A DNA stretch of 64,000 nt, taken from assembly GCF_024582835.1 (NCBI RefSeq), contig NZ_CP102096.1:806001-870000 (forward strand), in the 5' to 3' direction. The notes beneath the pieces were generated by a model. The model was not told the DNA's origin. It ran no database searches and saw only the letters and a program-made list of their open reading frames with translations. This stretch comes from Vibrio japonicus. Lineage in GTDB: Bacteria; Pseudomonadota; Gammaproteobacteria; Enterobacterales; Vibrionaceae. The first letter of the stretch is position 1; the number at the start of each line of letters is the position of its first letter. A program made the position numbers and the translations under genes. Shown piece after piece: positions 1 through 8,905 of the stretch.

Positions 1-509
1 AAGAAAGTGACGTACCACAAATTCTGTACAATGTACCAGGAAGAACGGCGGTAGATCTGCACCCAGAGACAGTGGCACGTCTATCCGAAATTGATAACAT
101 CGTTGCATTAAAAGATGCGACCGGTGATTTAAGCAGAATTGCAATTCATCGTGAACTTTGTGGCGAAGATTTTATCTTACTAAGTGGTGATGATGCGACG
201 GGCCTAGATTTTGTTAAGCAAGGCGGCCAAGGTGTAATCTCTGTAACGAATAATATTGCAGCAGCAGATATGGCGACAATGTTCAGACTTGCGAGAGAAG
301 GTAGGTTTGAAGAAGCTGAAGTGATTAATCAGCGATTAATGCCTCTTCACAAAAACCTGTTTATTGAGTCCAGCCCGATCCCAGTAAAATGGGCCGCACA
401 CAAAATGGGTTTGATTGCGAACGGCAGCCTTCGATTGCCAATGACGGAACTGTCCGAAAGTGCTCGTCCGATTGTTGCTCAAGCAATGGTGGAAGCTTGC
501 ATCTGCTAA
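1..509 (+). CDS. dapA: 4-hydroxy-tetrahydrodipicolinate synthase, 3' part
   Basis: Condenses pyruvate with aspartate semialdehyde, the first committed step of the lysine and diaminopimelate branch, in the cytoplasm. The gene enters from outside the window. The reading frame is open from base 3, before the first internal Met at base 72, and reads the family motif [14 protein letters not shown]. The motif ALKDATGD holds the Schiff-base lysine (codon at 111-113). About the last 168 residues are present, roughly the C-terminal 60% of a normal 290-residue enzyme. bamC follows on the same strand 55 bases downstream, the dapA-bamC order known from enteric bacteria. The identification is secure. Confidence 0.95.
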   Translation, partial: ESDVPQILYNVPGRTAVDLHPETVARLSEIDNIVALKDATGDLSRIAIHRELCGEDFILLSGDDATGLDFVKQGGQGVISVTNNIAAADMATMFRLAREGRFEEAEVINQRLMPLHKNLFIESSPIPVKWAAHKMGLIANGSLRLPMTELSESARPIVAQAMVEACIC

Positions 510-564
510 ATTTTAGATGATATGCCGAAGTGAGTTCTTCGGCATTTACTTATCAGGAGTTTCA

Positions 565-1587
565 ATGAAATTGTCACGTCAGCTAGTACTAAGTTCGCTA
601 GCTGTTTTTGTTTTATCCGCATGTTCAAGTAGCCCTACACAGCGACGTCAGGCGAAAGATGACTTCGAATATTTGAATACCACTCCGCTGAAAGTGTGGA
701 AATTGGCGGATGATGCCACTCCGCAGTTTTATGCTAACTACAATATCCCTCAAGGTGACTTTAAAGGCGGCGTTGGACAAAATGTTGATATTCGTCCTCC
801 TCAGGAAGTCTTGGAGCTGATTCCCGGTGCACGCGTCGAAAGCAAGCTTGGTGAAACGACACTTTGGCTGCTGCGTGAAGATGAATTAGAGAAAGTTTGG
901 CAAACGGCATTAGGCATGCTCGATAGACGAGATATTGGTATTCGTGAGCAAAGTGATTCTAAGATCGTTACTGACTGGGTGGTATGGAAATCAGAAGATG
1001 AAGATACCGACGTCGGCGCACGTTATGAAATCAGAAAAGTAGAAAGTAACGGTCGCTATGGCTTCCATTTATCTCTGATTGACTGGCAGCAGGGCGGCGT
1101 GGAAAAAACGATTACGTCTACCAATAAAGAGCGTTATAACACGCTTATGACGAATTTGGTGACGGCTCGTTACGATCTTGAGTTGCGCGAAGAAGCGGCA
1201 AGAAAAGCCCAAGAGTTAGTGAAATACATTCCAATCACCATGGGCTCGGACCGAAGTGGCTTCCCTGTGATTATTGCGCGTACGTCATACGATACGTTGT
1301 GGCCGCGTCTACCAGCATTGTTGCCAAAGTTTGGTTTTACTATCGAAGAGCGTAACCAGTCTCAAGGTACGATAAAAGCGAAATATTCATCTCCAGATGA
1401 CGAGTTTTGGGAAGATATTGGCGTGAAACCGATCGAGCTAAAATCGGGTGTTTACACCTTCTTGTTAGGCGATTTAGGAAACCGTACATCCATTAACGTG
1501 ACCGACTCTTCAGGTAAACCTGTTGAAGAACAGTTACTGAAAGATATGGCACCTGTCATTAGTGCTGTGATTTCGAAACAAGATTAA
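565..1587 (+). CDS. bamC: Outer membrane assembly lipoprotein BamC
   Basis: BamC (old name NlpB) is an accessory lipoprotein of the BAM complex that inserts beta-barrel proteins into the outer membrane. The protein has 340 residues. The N-terminus is a lipoprotein signal with lipobox LSAC, the lipidated cysteine being residue 20. An unstructured BamD-binding stretch follows, containing the family hallmark DDFEYLNTTPLKVW, then two helix-grip domains. I chose the ATG at 565 because TCAGGAGT lies just upstream and the signal peptide starts directly there; an in-frame start at 517 would add 16 non-signal residues. It sits downstream of dapA, and a bidirectional terminator follows about 80 bases after the stop. 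Confidence 0.95.
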   Translation: MKLSRQLVLSSLAVFVLSACSSSPTQRRQAKDDFEYLNTTPLKVWKLADDATPQFYANYNIPQGDFKGGVGQNVDIRPPQEVLELIPGARVESKLGETTLWLLREDELEKVWQTALGMLDRRDIGIREQSDSKIVTDWVVWKSEDEDTDVGARYEIRKVESNGRYGFHLSLIDWQQGGVEKTITSTNKERYNTLMTNLVTARYDLELREEAARKAQELVKYIPITMGSDRSGFPVIIARTSYDTLWPRLPALLPKFGFTIEERNQSQGTIKAKYSSPDDEFWEDIGVKPIELKSGVYTFLLGDLGNRTSINVTDSSGKPVEEQLLKDMAPVISAVISKQD

Positions 1588-1663
1588 TCATTAGCAGTGA
1601 AACCTCGCTAAAACTTACTTTTCGCTTGGTTATTGTTGCGGTTTATAGATTGGCTAATCTTAG

Positions 1664-1702
1664 ATGAAAAAAAAGCTGACCCATTGAAGGTCAGCTTTTT
1701 TG
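1664..1702. terminator. Bidirectional rho-independent terminator
   Basis: The inverted repeat GCTGACC-cattgaa-GGTCAGC is flanked by an A-tract on the left and a T-tract on the right. It lies between convergent bamC (plus) and the antiporter gene (minus), so it can end transcripts from both sides. Confidence 0.85.
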
Positions 1703-1718
1703 TATGTGCGGGATAGGG

Positions 1719-3044
1719 CTACAGAATCATTGCTGCAATCCAGCCGAAAACGATAAGTGGGATATTGTAGTGAATAAATGTTGGTACTACTGTTTCCCAG
1801 ATATGTTCGTGTTGTTCATCGGCATTTAGACCAGATGTCGGACCTAGCGTCGAATCTGACGCTGGGGAGCCCGCATCACCGAGTGCTGCCGCTGTACCGA
1901 CTAGTGCTACTGTTGCCATTGGTGAGAAGCCAAATGCAAGTGCTAGTGGGACATAGATTGTGGCAATAATTGGAATGGTCGAGAACGAAGAACCAATGCC
2001 CATAGTGACCAATAAACCGACAACGAGCATCAGTAGGGCAGCCAGTGGTTTGTTGTCTCCGATGCTGGTGGACAGCGCTTCCACTAATGATTCCACGCCA
2101 CCCGTTTGTTTCATCACGGCGGCAAAACCTGCTGCGGCAATCATGATGAAACCAATCATTGCCATCATGTGAACGCCTTTTGTGAATACGTCGTGGGTTT
2201 CTTTCCACTTAATCACACCACCAAATGTGAACACCATAAAGCCCGCTAGTCCACCAATGATCATTGAACCCGTAGAAAGCTGCGCAGATAGAGCCACAAC
2301 GATACCTATTACAGCCACAAGAATACTCTTCTTGTTTATGTGGTCCATATTAGTGTCCACATGGGTCAGCTCTGTTTCTTTGTATTCACGAGGTTTACGG
2401 TAGCTGAAGAAAATCGCAATGAGTAAACCAAAAATCATACCAGCGGCAGGGAGTAGCATCGCAACGGGAACTTGGCTTGCGGTGACATTTTCCAGGCCGT
2501 TGTCATGCAGGTTCTTCAGCAAAATATTGTTTAGGAAGATACCACCAAACCCGACAGGAAGAACCATGTACGGAGTGACAAGACCAAACGTTAACACACA
2601 TGCAATCATTCGACGATCGAGTCTAAGTTTCGCAAATACGCCCAACAAAGGTGGAATGAGAATTGGGATAAAGGCGATATGCACAGGAATAACGTTTTGG
2701 GAAGACATGGTGACAAGCACTAGCGCGATTAAAACCGCGTACTTCATGCCAGTCGAAGCGGCGCTGTTTTCTTGGCCGTGAATACGTTTGATGACGCTAT
2801 TCGCGAGCAGGTCAGTAATCCCTGACTTTGAAATGGCGACAGCAAAAGTACCGAGCATGGCATAGCTTAGTGCAATGGTCGCGCCGCCACCTAATCCACT
2901 TTCGAATGCAGAGACAGCATCGTTAAGGCTCATGCCTGATACGAGTCCACCAACAATGGCGCTAAATGTCAGAGCAACCACGACATTCACGCGCATCAGT
3001 GCCAGCAGCAGCATGATACATACGGAAATTACAACTGGGTTCAT
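1719..3044 (-). CDS. Na+/H+ antiporter / amino-acid exchanger family membrane protein
   Basis: A 441-residue integral membrane protein with roughly eleven hydrophobic segments, assigned to the Na+/H+ antiporter superfamily that includes B. subtilis YuiF-type proteins. Visible family features are an N-terminal hydrophobic block (residues 1-80, ending near [12 protein letters not shown]), a conserved polar loop with [14 protein letters not shown], and a C-terminal [17 protein letters not shown] motif typical of ion-coupled transporters. The substrate cannot be read from sequence; some members are suspected amino-acid exchangers rather than proton antiporters. It starts 27 bases after rnt on the same strand, so it is probably cotranscribed with rnt. 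A GAGA sequence precedes the ATG at 3044. Confidence 0.7.
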   Translation of the reverse strand: MNPVVISVCIMLLLALMRVNVVVALTFSAIVGGLVSGMSLNDAVSAFESGLGGGATIALSYAMLGTFAVAISKSGITDLLANSVIKRIHGQENSAASTGMKYAVLIALVLVTMSSQNVIPVHIAFIPILIPPLLGVFAKLRLDRRMIACVLTFGLVTPYMVLPVGFGGIFLNNILLKNLHDNGLENVTASQVPVAMLLPAAGMIFGLLIAIFFSYRKPREYKETELTHVDTNMDHINKKSILVAVIGIVVALSAQLSTGSMIIGGLAGFMVFTFGGVIKWKETHDVFTKGVHMMAMIGFIMIAAAGFAAVMKQTGGVESLVEALSTSIGDNKPLAALLMLVVGLLVTMGIGSSFSTIPIIATIYVPLALAFGFSPMATVALVGTAAALGDAGSPASDSTLGPTSGLNADEQHEHIWETVVPTFIHYNIPLIVFGWIAAMIL

Positions 3045-3071
3045 ATTATTCTCATTGGTTGTGTTTACATT

Positions 3072-3731
3072 TTATTTATTGTTATCGGTATCAGTATTAA
3101 TGAGTGGCCAACCGCCTAGGTTTTTCCACTTATTAACTATACCGCAAAAAAGTTCAGCCGTTTTTTGTGTGTCGTATAGGGCTGAGTGAGCTTCTTTGTT
3201 GTCAAATTCTATCCCTGCGGTTTTGCACGCTTTAGCCAAAACGGTTTGGCCATAGGCTAAGCCACTGAGTGTCGCTGTATCAAAAGTCGCAAAAGGATGA
3301 AAAGGGACCCGTTTTAGTTGGCTGCGCGTACTGGCCGCCATAACAAAACTGTGATCAAAGGTTGCGTTATGGGCAACAATAATGGCGCGGCTACAATCCG
3401 CCGCTTTTTGTTCTTTGCGAACAAGTTTATAGATTTCTTTTAGTGCCTCAGACTCTGTGACCGCACCACGCAGTGGGCTAAACGGATCACGGATGCCATT
3501 AAATTCCAGTGCTTCTTTTTCTAAGTTTGCACCTTCGAAAGGCTCGACATGAAAGTGAATGGTTGACGCTGGATGGAGATCGCCGTTTTCATCCATTTGT
3601 AAGGTAACGGCACAGATTTCTAAAAGTGCATCAGTTTGAGAATTGAATCCTGCGGTTTCTACGTCGATAACCACAGGAAAATAGCCGCGAAATCGTTTTT
3701 TCAGCGTCAATGCTTCGTTTTCTACAGTCAT
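3072..3731 (-). CDS. rnt: Ribonuclease T
   Basis: A DEDDh 3'-to-5' exoribonuclease that trims the CCA end of tRNA and the 3' ends of 5S, 23S and other stable RNAs. The 219-residue protein shows exonuclease motif [11 protein letters not shown] (catalytic Asp and Glu), motif [13 protein letters not shown], and motif III with the general-base His in EAHSALYDT. Length and motifs match E. coli RNase T along the whole chain. The gene is divergent from motY, an arrangement known in Vibrio. The upstream sequence has no strong ribosome site, but the N-terminal alignment supports the ATG at 3731. Confidence 0.95.
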   Translation of the reverse strand: MTVENEALTLKKRFRGYFPVVIDVETAGFNSQTDALLEICAVTLQMDENGDLHPASTIHFHVEPFEGANLEKEALEFNGIRDPFSPLRGAVTESEALKEIYKLVRKEQKAADCSRAIIVAHNATFDHSFVMAASTRSQLKRVPFHPFATFDTATLSGLAYGQTVLAKACKTAGIEFDNKEAHSALYDTQKTAELFCGIVNKWKNLGGWPLINTDTDNNK

Positions 3732-3904
3732 GTTGGCTCAAAATTGTGTGACAAGGACGGCATTATTGCAGATTCTTACAGTAAGAAAAACCGGATTATT
3801 GAATTAATATTAGTCGATTAGTGGCGGTTTATTTGAGGGCAATTTAGCCAGTAGGGAATAGGACTTGGCTGAGTTTTTGCATTGCTGTTTGGTGTATCAA
3901 CAAA

Positions 3905-3938
3905 AAGCGGCAAATTCACGCCTTGCCGAGTTTAAAGA
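3905..3938 (+). promoter_or_regulatory. Possible sigma-28-type promoter of motY
   Basis: GCCGAG at 3925-3930 resembles the GCCGATAA -10 element of flagellar sigma-28 promoters and lies 21 bases before the motY start. The matching -35 element is poor, with only an A-rich CAAAAAGC at the right distance. Late flagellar control of motY is known in Vibrio, which is the main reason to list this weak match. Confidence 0.3.
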
Positions 3939-3950
3939 GAAGTCTCCCCG

Positions 3951-4832
3951 ATGAAAAAACTGCTTGCCACAGGACTTACACTAACGATTGCCACGGTATC
4001 TTACTCGGCAATGGCGACGGATGTCCGCTACGCTGCATCACCTCAACAATCACAGTGGCAAATGTTGACCAACACACCATTGGAATGCCGTCTTGTACAT
4101 CCGATTCCAAATTATGGTGATGCGGTATTTTCATCACGTGCGAGTAAAAAAATAAACCTCGATTTCGAGTTAAAGATGAAGCGCCCGATGGGCGAAACTC
4201 GGGATGTTTCTTTGGTTTCTATGCCACCCGCTTGGAGGGCAGGAGAAGGGGCTGAGCGCATTACGGATATTCGTTTTTTTCAGCAGTTCGATGGTTACGT
4301 TGGTGGGCAAACGGCTTGGAGTATTCTTAGCGAGCTAGAACAAGGTCGATACCCAACCTTTAGTTATCAAGAGTGGCAAAGACGTGATCAACGTGTAGAA
4401 GTTGCCCTTTCTTCTGTGCTTTTTCAGCCGTCTTACAATGCATTTAGTGACTGTATTGCCAACCTTTTACCATACAGCTTTGAGGATATTGCTTTCACAA
4501 TCCTTCACTATGATCGCTCAAGTGTGGAGCTCAACAAACGTTCCCAGAAACGACTTGCGCAAATTGCAGAATATATAAAGCATAATCAGGATATTGATCT
4601 GGTATTAGTCTCGACGTATACCGCGTCAGAAGAATCCCAAAGCGCGAGTCAAAGCTTATCTGATCAACGTGCAGAAGTGTTACAAGAGTATTTTAAGTCT
4701 CTAGGGTTACCTGAAGACCGCATTCAGGTGCAGGGTTACGGTAAGCGACGCCCAATCGCAGATAATGCTTCGCCAATTGGTAGAGACAAAAACCGTAGGG
4801 TGGTGATCTCTCTGGGGCGTACCAACGTTTAA
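3951..4832 (+). CDS. motY: Sodium-driven flagellar motor protein MotY
   Basis: MotY forms the T ring around the base of the polar flagellar motor and helps hold the PomA/PomB stator units. The 293-residue precursor has a Sec signal peptide ending near residue 22 (SYSAMA then TDVRYAA), an N-terminal stator- and ring-binding domain to about residue 155, and a C-terminal OmpA-like peptidoglycan-binding domain. The latter contains [17 protein letters not shown] and [11 protein letters not shown] with the expected Asp and Arg. Length and sequence match MotY of V. alginolyticus and V. parahaemolyticus. It is transcribed alone, divergent from rnt, and faces a converging DUF2753 gene 40 bases downstream. 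Confidence 0.97.
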   Translation: MKKLLATGLTLTIATVSYSAMATDVRYAASPQQSQWQMLTNTPLECRLVHPIPNYGDAVFSSRASKKINLDFELKMKRPMGETRDVSLVSMPPAWRAGEGAERITDIRFFQQFDGYVGGQTAWSILSELEQGRYPTFSYQEWQRRDQRVEVALSSVLFQPSYNAFSDCIANLLPYSFEDIAFTILHYDRSSVELNKRSQKRLAQIAEYIKHNQDIDLVLVSTYTASEESQSASQSLSDQRAEVLQEYFKSLGLPEDRIQVQGYGKRRPIADNASPIGRDKNRRVVISLGRTNV

Positions 4833-4871
4833 TGGTTCCATGCCCCGCTACTGAAAATGTAGGTGGTGGGG

Positions 4872-5309
4872 CTAAGTTAATCTAAATTTCGCGATCAAGT
4901 TACAGTTCGTCACTGTATCAATATCTTGGACGAGTTGCGCTATCTTCGGGTTTGGATGCCTTTTCATAAAGTCTATCAGCGCTTTTCTACAGCACCCCAT
5001 AGAATCAATAAATGCACTGCAATCAGATTTAGGGCATTGGGGGACAAGCGTTAACACCTTCTCAGAGGCTAACTGAAGATATTTCAGCTCATATTTGGTC
5101 TCACCAACGTTTCGCCAGAAGGTGGCCATGTTGTGGCATGAAATCACTGAGATCATTAGCCTGTCTTCGACGTCGACCTCATCTTCTTCACTTAGTCGCT
5201 CACTGAGTGTCAGCGCTTGTTGATAGTGAAGGATGCTACGCAGATGATCGTTATCTTTAAGTGCGACATCAGCCAGTAAAGTATGTTTTTCCCATTCTGA
5301 TATGCCCAT
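4872..5309 (-). CDS. DUF2753 family protein, probably iron-regulated
   Basis: A 145-residue cytoplasmic protein of a family with no known function (DUF2753), seen mainly in Vibrionaceae. It is predicted mostly helical, with a TPR-like run LLADVALKDNDHLRSILHYQ near the start. It is notably rich in cysteine for a cytosolic protein: SCHN, CPKSDC, MGCCRK and TNCN. I chose the ATG at 5309 because AAAGGAGA lies 7 bases upstream; an in-frame start at 5336 would place that ribosome site inside the gene. The promoter carries a perfect Fur palindrome, implying repression by iron. The gene lies just after the gloA terminator and is transcribed on its own. Confidence 0.75.
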   Translation of the reverse strand: MGISEWEKHTLLADVALKDNDHLRSILHYQQALTLSERLSEEDEVDVEDRLMISVISCHNMATFWRNVGETKYELKYLQLASEKVLTLVPQCPKSDCSAFIDSMGCCRKALIDFMKRHPNPKIAQLVQDIDTVTNCNLIAKFRLT

Positions 5310-5339
5310 CAAGTGATTCTCCTTTAAAAAACTCACAGA

Positions 5340-5368
5340 AGATTAATTGATAATCATTATCATGTAAA
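5340..5368 (-). promoter_or_regulatory. Promoter with Fur box in the spacer, for the DUF2753 gene
   Basis: Read on the minus strand, the sequence is TTTACA (-35), exactly 17 bases, then TAATCT (-10). The spacer contains TGATAATGATTATCA (5348-5362), a perfect 7-1-7 inverted repeat equal to the Fur consensus core. Fur bound here would block RNA polymerase, so the gene should be induced under iron limitation. Confidence 0.85.
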
Positions 5369-5373
5369 GGCAA

Positions 5374-5402
5374 ATAAAAAGGGCAGCGAATGAGCTACCC
5401 TA
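5374..5402 (-). terminator. Rho-independent terminator of gloA
   Basis: On the minus strand GGGTAGC-tcattc-GCTGCCC is followed by TTTTTATTT, 15 bases beyond the gloA stop. It separates the rsx-nth-gloA transcript from the DUF2753 promoter. Confidence 0.8.
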
Positions 5403-5416
5403 ATCTTGTGAGGTAA

Positions 5417-5833
5417 TTAACCTTCCAAGCCCGCAGATGCTTGCGACATTTGGATTAATTCAATCATGTAACCATCAGGGTCTTTAACAAAAGCGATGTG
5501 TGTTGAACCGCCTTTTACTGGACCTGGCTCACGAGTTACATTTCCACCAATGGCTTTGATAGCGTCACAGGTTGTGTAGATATCTTCAACACCAATCGCA
5601 ATATGACCATAAGCATTGCCTAAGTTGTACTCGGTTGTGCCCCAGTTGTACGTAAGCTCAATAACCGCGCCTTGAGACTCATCACCGTAACCAAGGAAAG
5701 CGAGTGTATACTTGTACTCTTCATTTTCGTTGGTGCGTAAAAGGGACATCCCCATGACTTCTGTGTAGAACTTGATGGATTTATCTAAATCACCCACACG
5801 TAGCATTGTGTGTAAAATTCTGCCATTCGACAT
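5417..5833 (-). CDS. gloA: Lactoylglutathione lyase (glyoxalase I)
   Basis: Converts the hemithioacetal of methylglyoxal and glutathione to S-lactoylglutathione. The 138-residue protein is a single-chain VOC-fold subunit that acts as a homodimer. All four metal ligands of the Ni2+-type bacterial enzymes are present: His8, Glu59, His77 and Glu125. It is nearly identical in layout to E. coli GloA apart from three extra N-terminal residues. It starts 12 bases after the nth stop and is probably the last gene of the rsx operon. The pairing with nth is conserved in vibrios and says little about mechanism. Confidence 0.96.
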   Translation of the reverse strand: MSNGRILHTMLRVGDLDKSIKFYTEVMGMSLLRTNENEEYKYTLAFLGYGDESQGAVIELTYNWGTTEYNLGNAYGHIAIGVEDIYTTCDAIKAIGGNVTREPGPVKGGSTHIAFVKDPDGYMIELIQMSQASAGLEG

Positions 5834-5845
5834 TGTCTAACTCTC

Positions 5846-6487
5846 CTATTCTTCTGGATATACTTTGTCTTTGTATTCGCAAAGATCTTCAATTATACAG
5901 CTTCCGCAGCGAGGCTTACGAGCGACACAAGTGTAGCGACCATGCAGTATCAGCCAGTGGTGAACATCGAGTTTGAACTCTTTTGGTACCACTTTAAGGA
6001 GTTTTTCCTCTACTTGATCTACATTTTTGCCCATTGCAAATTTGGTGCGATTTGATACACGGTATATATGTGTATCAACAGCGATTGTAGGCCAGCCAAA
6101 TGCCGTGTTGAGAACCACATTTGCCGTTTTTCGGCCAACACCTGGAAGGGCTTCTAGCGCTTCGCGATCTTCAGGCACCTCACCGCCGTGTTTTTCTAGC
6201 AGGATCTTGCACGTTTTAATCACGTTCTCTGCTTTTGAATTAAAAAGTCCGATAGTTTTAATGTATTCCTTTACCCCATCTACGCCTAGGTCAAATAGCC
6301 CTTGAGGTGTATTTGCGACCGGATAAAGCTTATCGGTGGCTTTATTGACGCTGACATCGGTTGCCTGCGCTGACAGTAAAACAGCAATGAGCAGCTCAAA
6401 TGGTGTGCTCCAGTTGAGCTCTGTTTGAGGGTTTGGGTTGTTTTCCCGCAATCGCTCAAGTATTTGCCTGCGTTTCTCTTTGTTCAT
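5846..6487 (-). CDS. nth: Endonuclease III
   Basis: A DNA glycosylase and AP lyase for oxidised pyrimidines in base excision repair. The 213-residue protein shows the helix-hairpin-helix LPGVGRKTANVV with catalytic Lys120, catalytic Asp138 in AVDTHIYR, and a 4Fe-4S loop formed by Cys187, Cys194, Cys197 and Cys203. Residue numbers coincide with E. coli Nth. It lies 45 bases after rsxE, the widespread gammaproteobacterial rsx-nth linkage, which may reflect the iron-sulphur cofactor shared by Nth and the SoxR/Rsx redox system. Confidence 0.97.
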   Translation of the reverse strand: MNKEKRRQILERLRENNPNPQTELNWSTPFELLIAVLLSAQATDVSVNKATDKLYPVANTPQGLFDLGVDGVKEYIKTIGLFNSKAENVIKTCKILLEKHGGEVPEDREALEALPGVGRKTANVVLNTAFGWPTIAVDTHIYRVSNRTKFAMGKNVDQVEEKLLKVVPKEFKLDVHHWLILHGRYTCVARKPRCGSCIIEDLCEYKDKVYPEE

Positions 6488-6532
6488 GTTGAGGCTGCTT
6501 TCCAGTGTAATTTATTTTTGAATTCAATCGTG

Positions 6533-7222
6533 TTAGTTGGTGACGCGTACGCGCTCGATCGCTGGTTTTTCTTGTTTTGGTTGGCGTGCTGCCACTTTCT
6601 TATCAATGATGTTTTTCAAAGCGATGAGTAACCCAACACCAATAAATGCACCTGGCGGGAGTAGGGCCAATAGGAAGCTGCTGTCAAATTGAAAAACTTC
6701 GATTCGTAGTGCTTTCGCCCAATCACCTAATAGCAGATCTGCGCCATCGAATAGCGTGCCGTTACCTATGAGCTCGCGCATTGCACCCAAAACGACAAGC
6801 GCGCTTGTCATACCTAACCCCATCCAAAACCCATCTTGCGCTGATGGCAGGACAGCATTTTTTGATGCGAATGCTTCCGCTCGGCCAATGATGATGCAGT
6901 TGGTTACGATCAGGGGAATAAAGATACCTAATGAGAGGTAAAGCGCATAGGCGTATGCATTCATTAGGAGTTGAACGCAAGTTACTAGAGCGGCAATGAT
7001 CATAACGAACACCGGAATACGCACTTCTTTTGGCACGTAATCCCTAACAAGAGAGACAGTGACATTGGAGCCAACCAGTACCAATAGTGTTGCAATACCT
7101 AACCCAAGCGCGTTGGTGACGGTGGATGAGACCGCTAATAGGGGACAGAGCCCCAAAAGTTGAACCAATGCTGGGTTGTTATCCCATAAACCATTTTTAA
7201 TCAGTGTTTTGTGATCACTCAT
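6533..7222 (-). CDS. rsxE: Electron transport complex subunit RsxE (RnfE)
   Basis: Membrane subunit of the Rnf/Rsx complex, which couples electron transfer between NADH and ferredoxin to ion pumping, and which in E. coli also keeps SoxR reduced. The 229-residue protein has six transmembrane helices and the paired-cysteine motifs GLCPLLAV and [13 protein letters not shown], which bind the intramembrane 2Fe-2S cluster together with RsxA. I chose the ATG at 7222 because GTGGAGG lies 5 bases upstream; an upstream in-frame GTG falls inside that ribosome site. The start overlaps the end of rsxG by 8 bases, so translation is probably coupled. Confidence 0.95.
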   Translation of the reverse strand: MSDHKTLIKNGLWDNNPALVQLLGLCPLLAVSSTVTNALGLGIATLLVLVGSNVTVSLVRDYVPKEVRIPVFVMIIAALVTCVQLLMNAYAYALYLSLGIFIPLIVTNCIIIGRAEAFASKNAVLPSAQDGFWMGLGMTSALVVLGAMRELIGNGTLFDGADLLLGDWAKALRIEVFQFDSSFLLALLPPGAFIGVGLLIALKNIIDKKVAARQPKQEKPAIERVRVTN

Positions 7223-7850
7223 GACTGCCTCCACAGTTACGTGGTTGACTTAAAATTCTATCGCGGTTTTCGTTTACAAACTGTACGGTGTTTTTGACTG
7301 CTTTTACAACCGCTCGAGGTGTTATTGTCGCGCCCGTGAACTGGTCGAACTCACCGCCATCTTTTCGTACTTTCCATGCGGATTGGTTTTCTGGTGTGAG
7401 TTGTTTGCCACTAAAACCCAGAATCCAATTCGTGATACGAAGATCGATCTTATCACCCAATCCAGGGGTTTCCTGATGGCTGAGCACTCGTGTACCCGAC
7501 ACCGTACCGTCTTGCTCGATGCCGACAATGATTTTGATCGCACCGTTATAACCGTCTGGCGCGATGGCTTCAATGGCTAACGCACTTGGTTGTCCATTGA
7601 GTGTCGCCATGTATACAGGCAGGCTTTCTTTAGTGCCTAAACTGGGATCGCTCACCAAAGTGCAAGACTCATACAGGCTGTTGTCATGCATATTATGCGG
7701 GATGACTTGATTAAGTACCGATAGTAGCTGCGCTTGCTCTTGATGGTGGATTTGATCTTTTGTTAAGTAGTGAGTGAGGGCAACCACCCCAGTCGATGCG
7801 CAAGCAAAAATTGCCAAAACAGCACCATTTTTACGAATAGCGTTTAACAT
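7215..7850 (-). CDS. rsxG: Electron transport complex subunit RsxG (RnfG)
   Basis: A periplasm-facing flavoprotein of the Rnf complex. The 211-residue protein has one N-terminal membrane anchor (residues about 9-27) followed by an FMN-binding domain. The covalent flavin site is the motif [12 protein letters not shown], with Thr175 as the phosphoester-linked residue, matching the S/T-GAT rule. Other family features are ETPGLGDKI, with the conserved Glu-Thr-Pro-Gly turn. It starts 8 bases after rsxD and overlaps rsxE. Confidence 0.96.
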   Translation of the reverse strand: MLNAIRKNGAVLAIFACASTGVVALTHYLTKDQIHHQEQAQLLSVLNQVIPHNMHDNSLYESCTLVSDPSLGTKESLPVYMATLNGQPSALAIEAIAPDGYNGAIKIIVGIEQDGTVSGTRVLSHQETPGLGDKIDLRITNWILGFSGKQLTPENQSAWKVRKDGGEFDQFTGATITPRAVVKAVKNTVQFVNENRDRILSQPRNCGGSHE

Positions 7851-7858
7851 GATGCTCC

Positions 7859-8905
7859 TTAGTGGCCGTAAGTACGTGGCTTGGTGTAGTAATCAATTAA
7901 TGGTACACACATGTTTCCGAGTAACACGGCGAATGCGACACCATCAGGAAAACCACCCCAGCTGCGAATAATGAACACCAAAGCACCGATAAAGGCACCA
8001 AAAACCAACCTTCCTTTTACTGTTGTAGAGGCAGAAACAGGATCGGTAGCGATAAAAAATGCACCTAGCATGGTAGCACCAGAGAGCAAATGAATGATCG
8101 GCGATGCGGTTTGTCCTGGGGTGAGTAGCATAAATAAGCCACTACACACCGTCAGGCTAATTAGGAAGCTGACAGGGATGTGCCAATTAATGACGCGAAG
8201 CTTTATGAGGGCCAATCCACCTATCAGGTAAGCGACGTTAACCCATTCCCATCCAATACCAGCCAAAGCGCCGAACATCGGTTGATGCAATGCTTCGCTT
8301 GCCGTGTTACCGGTATGCAGTGCCGTTTTGAAAGCATCAAGAGGCGTAGCCATCGTGATACCGTCAATGCCAGTTCTGATCTGCTGTAGTGATAGACCGT
8401 CGAGATTGTAACCAGTGATAATCAAAGAAAACGCATCCCCAAATGAAATTGGCGCGCTTTGAAGTTCAGTCGGCGATATCCAGCTTGTCATTTGTACAGG
8501 GAAAGAGATCAGCAGTACAACGTATGCCACCATCGCAGGGTTAAATAGGTTTTGACCAATGCCACCATAGAGATGTTTGGCAATTAAAATCGCAAACACC
8601 AAACCAATAGCGACAATCCACCATGGTGATAGGGGAGGAATAGCCACAGCGAGTAACCACGCAGTGACCAGTGCACTATTGTCACGAAGAGCAGACATTG
8701 CCGGGCGTTTTCGAGCGACCATGACAAGAGCTTCAAGGCCAAGCGCAATAGTAATGGCGATCACCAGTTGAATGATCGTACCCCAACCAAAGAAATAGGT
8801 TTGAGTAATGAGTCCAGGCAGCGCACAAAGCGCGACCCATTTCATTAAATCAGGAGTGCTTCTACGACTATGCGCATGGGGTGAGCTGGCAATAAAGAAG
8901 GCCAC
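7859..8905 (-). CDS. rsxD: Electron transport complex subunit RsxD (RnfD)
   Basis: Polytopic membrane flavoprotein of the Rnf complex, 348 residues with about ten transmembrane helices. The covalent FMN site is [10 protein letters not shown] with Thr187, the same position as in V. cholerae RnfD. The proposed second conserved stretch [18 protein letters not shown] lies near residue 270. Its start codon overlaps the rsxC stop by one base, so the two genes are translationally coupled. It is related to NqrB of the Na+-pumping NADH:quinone oxidoreductase. Confidence 0.96.
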   Translation of the reverse strand: MAFFIASSPHAHSRRSTPDLMKWVALCALPGLITQTYFFGWGTIIQLVIAITIALGLEALVMVARKRPAMSALRDNSALVTAWLLAVAIPPLSPWWIVAIGLVFAILIAKHLYGGIGQNLFNPAMVAYVVLLISFPVQMTSWISPTELQSAPISFGDAFSLIITGYNLDGLSLQQIRTGIDGITMATPLDAFKTALHTGNTASEALHQPMFGALAGIGWEWVNVAYLIGGLALIKLRVINWHIPVSFLISLTVCSGLFMLLTPGQTASPIIHLLSGATMLGAFFIATDPVSASTTVKGRLVFGAFIGALVFIIRSWGGFPDGVAFAVLLGNMCVPLIDYYTKPRTYGH

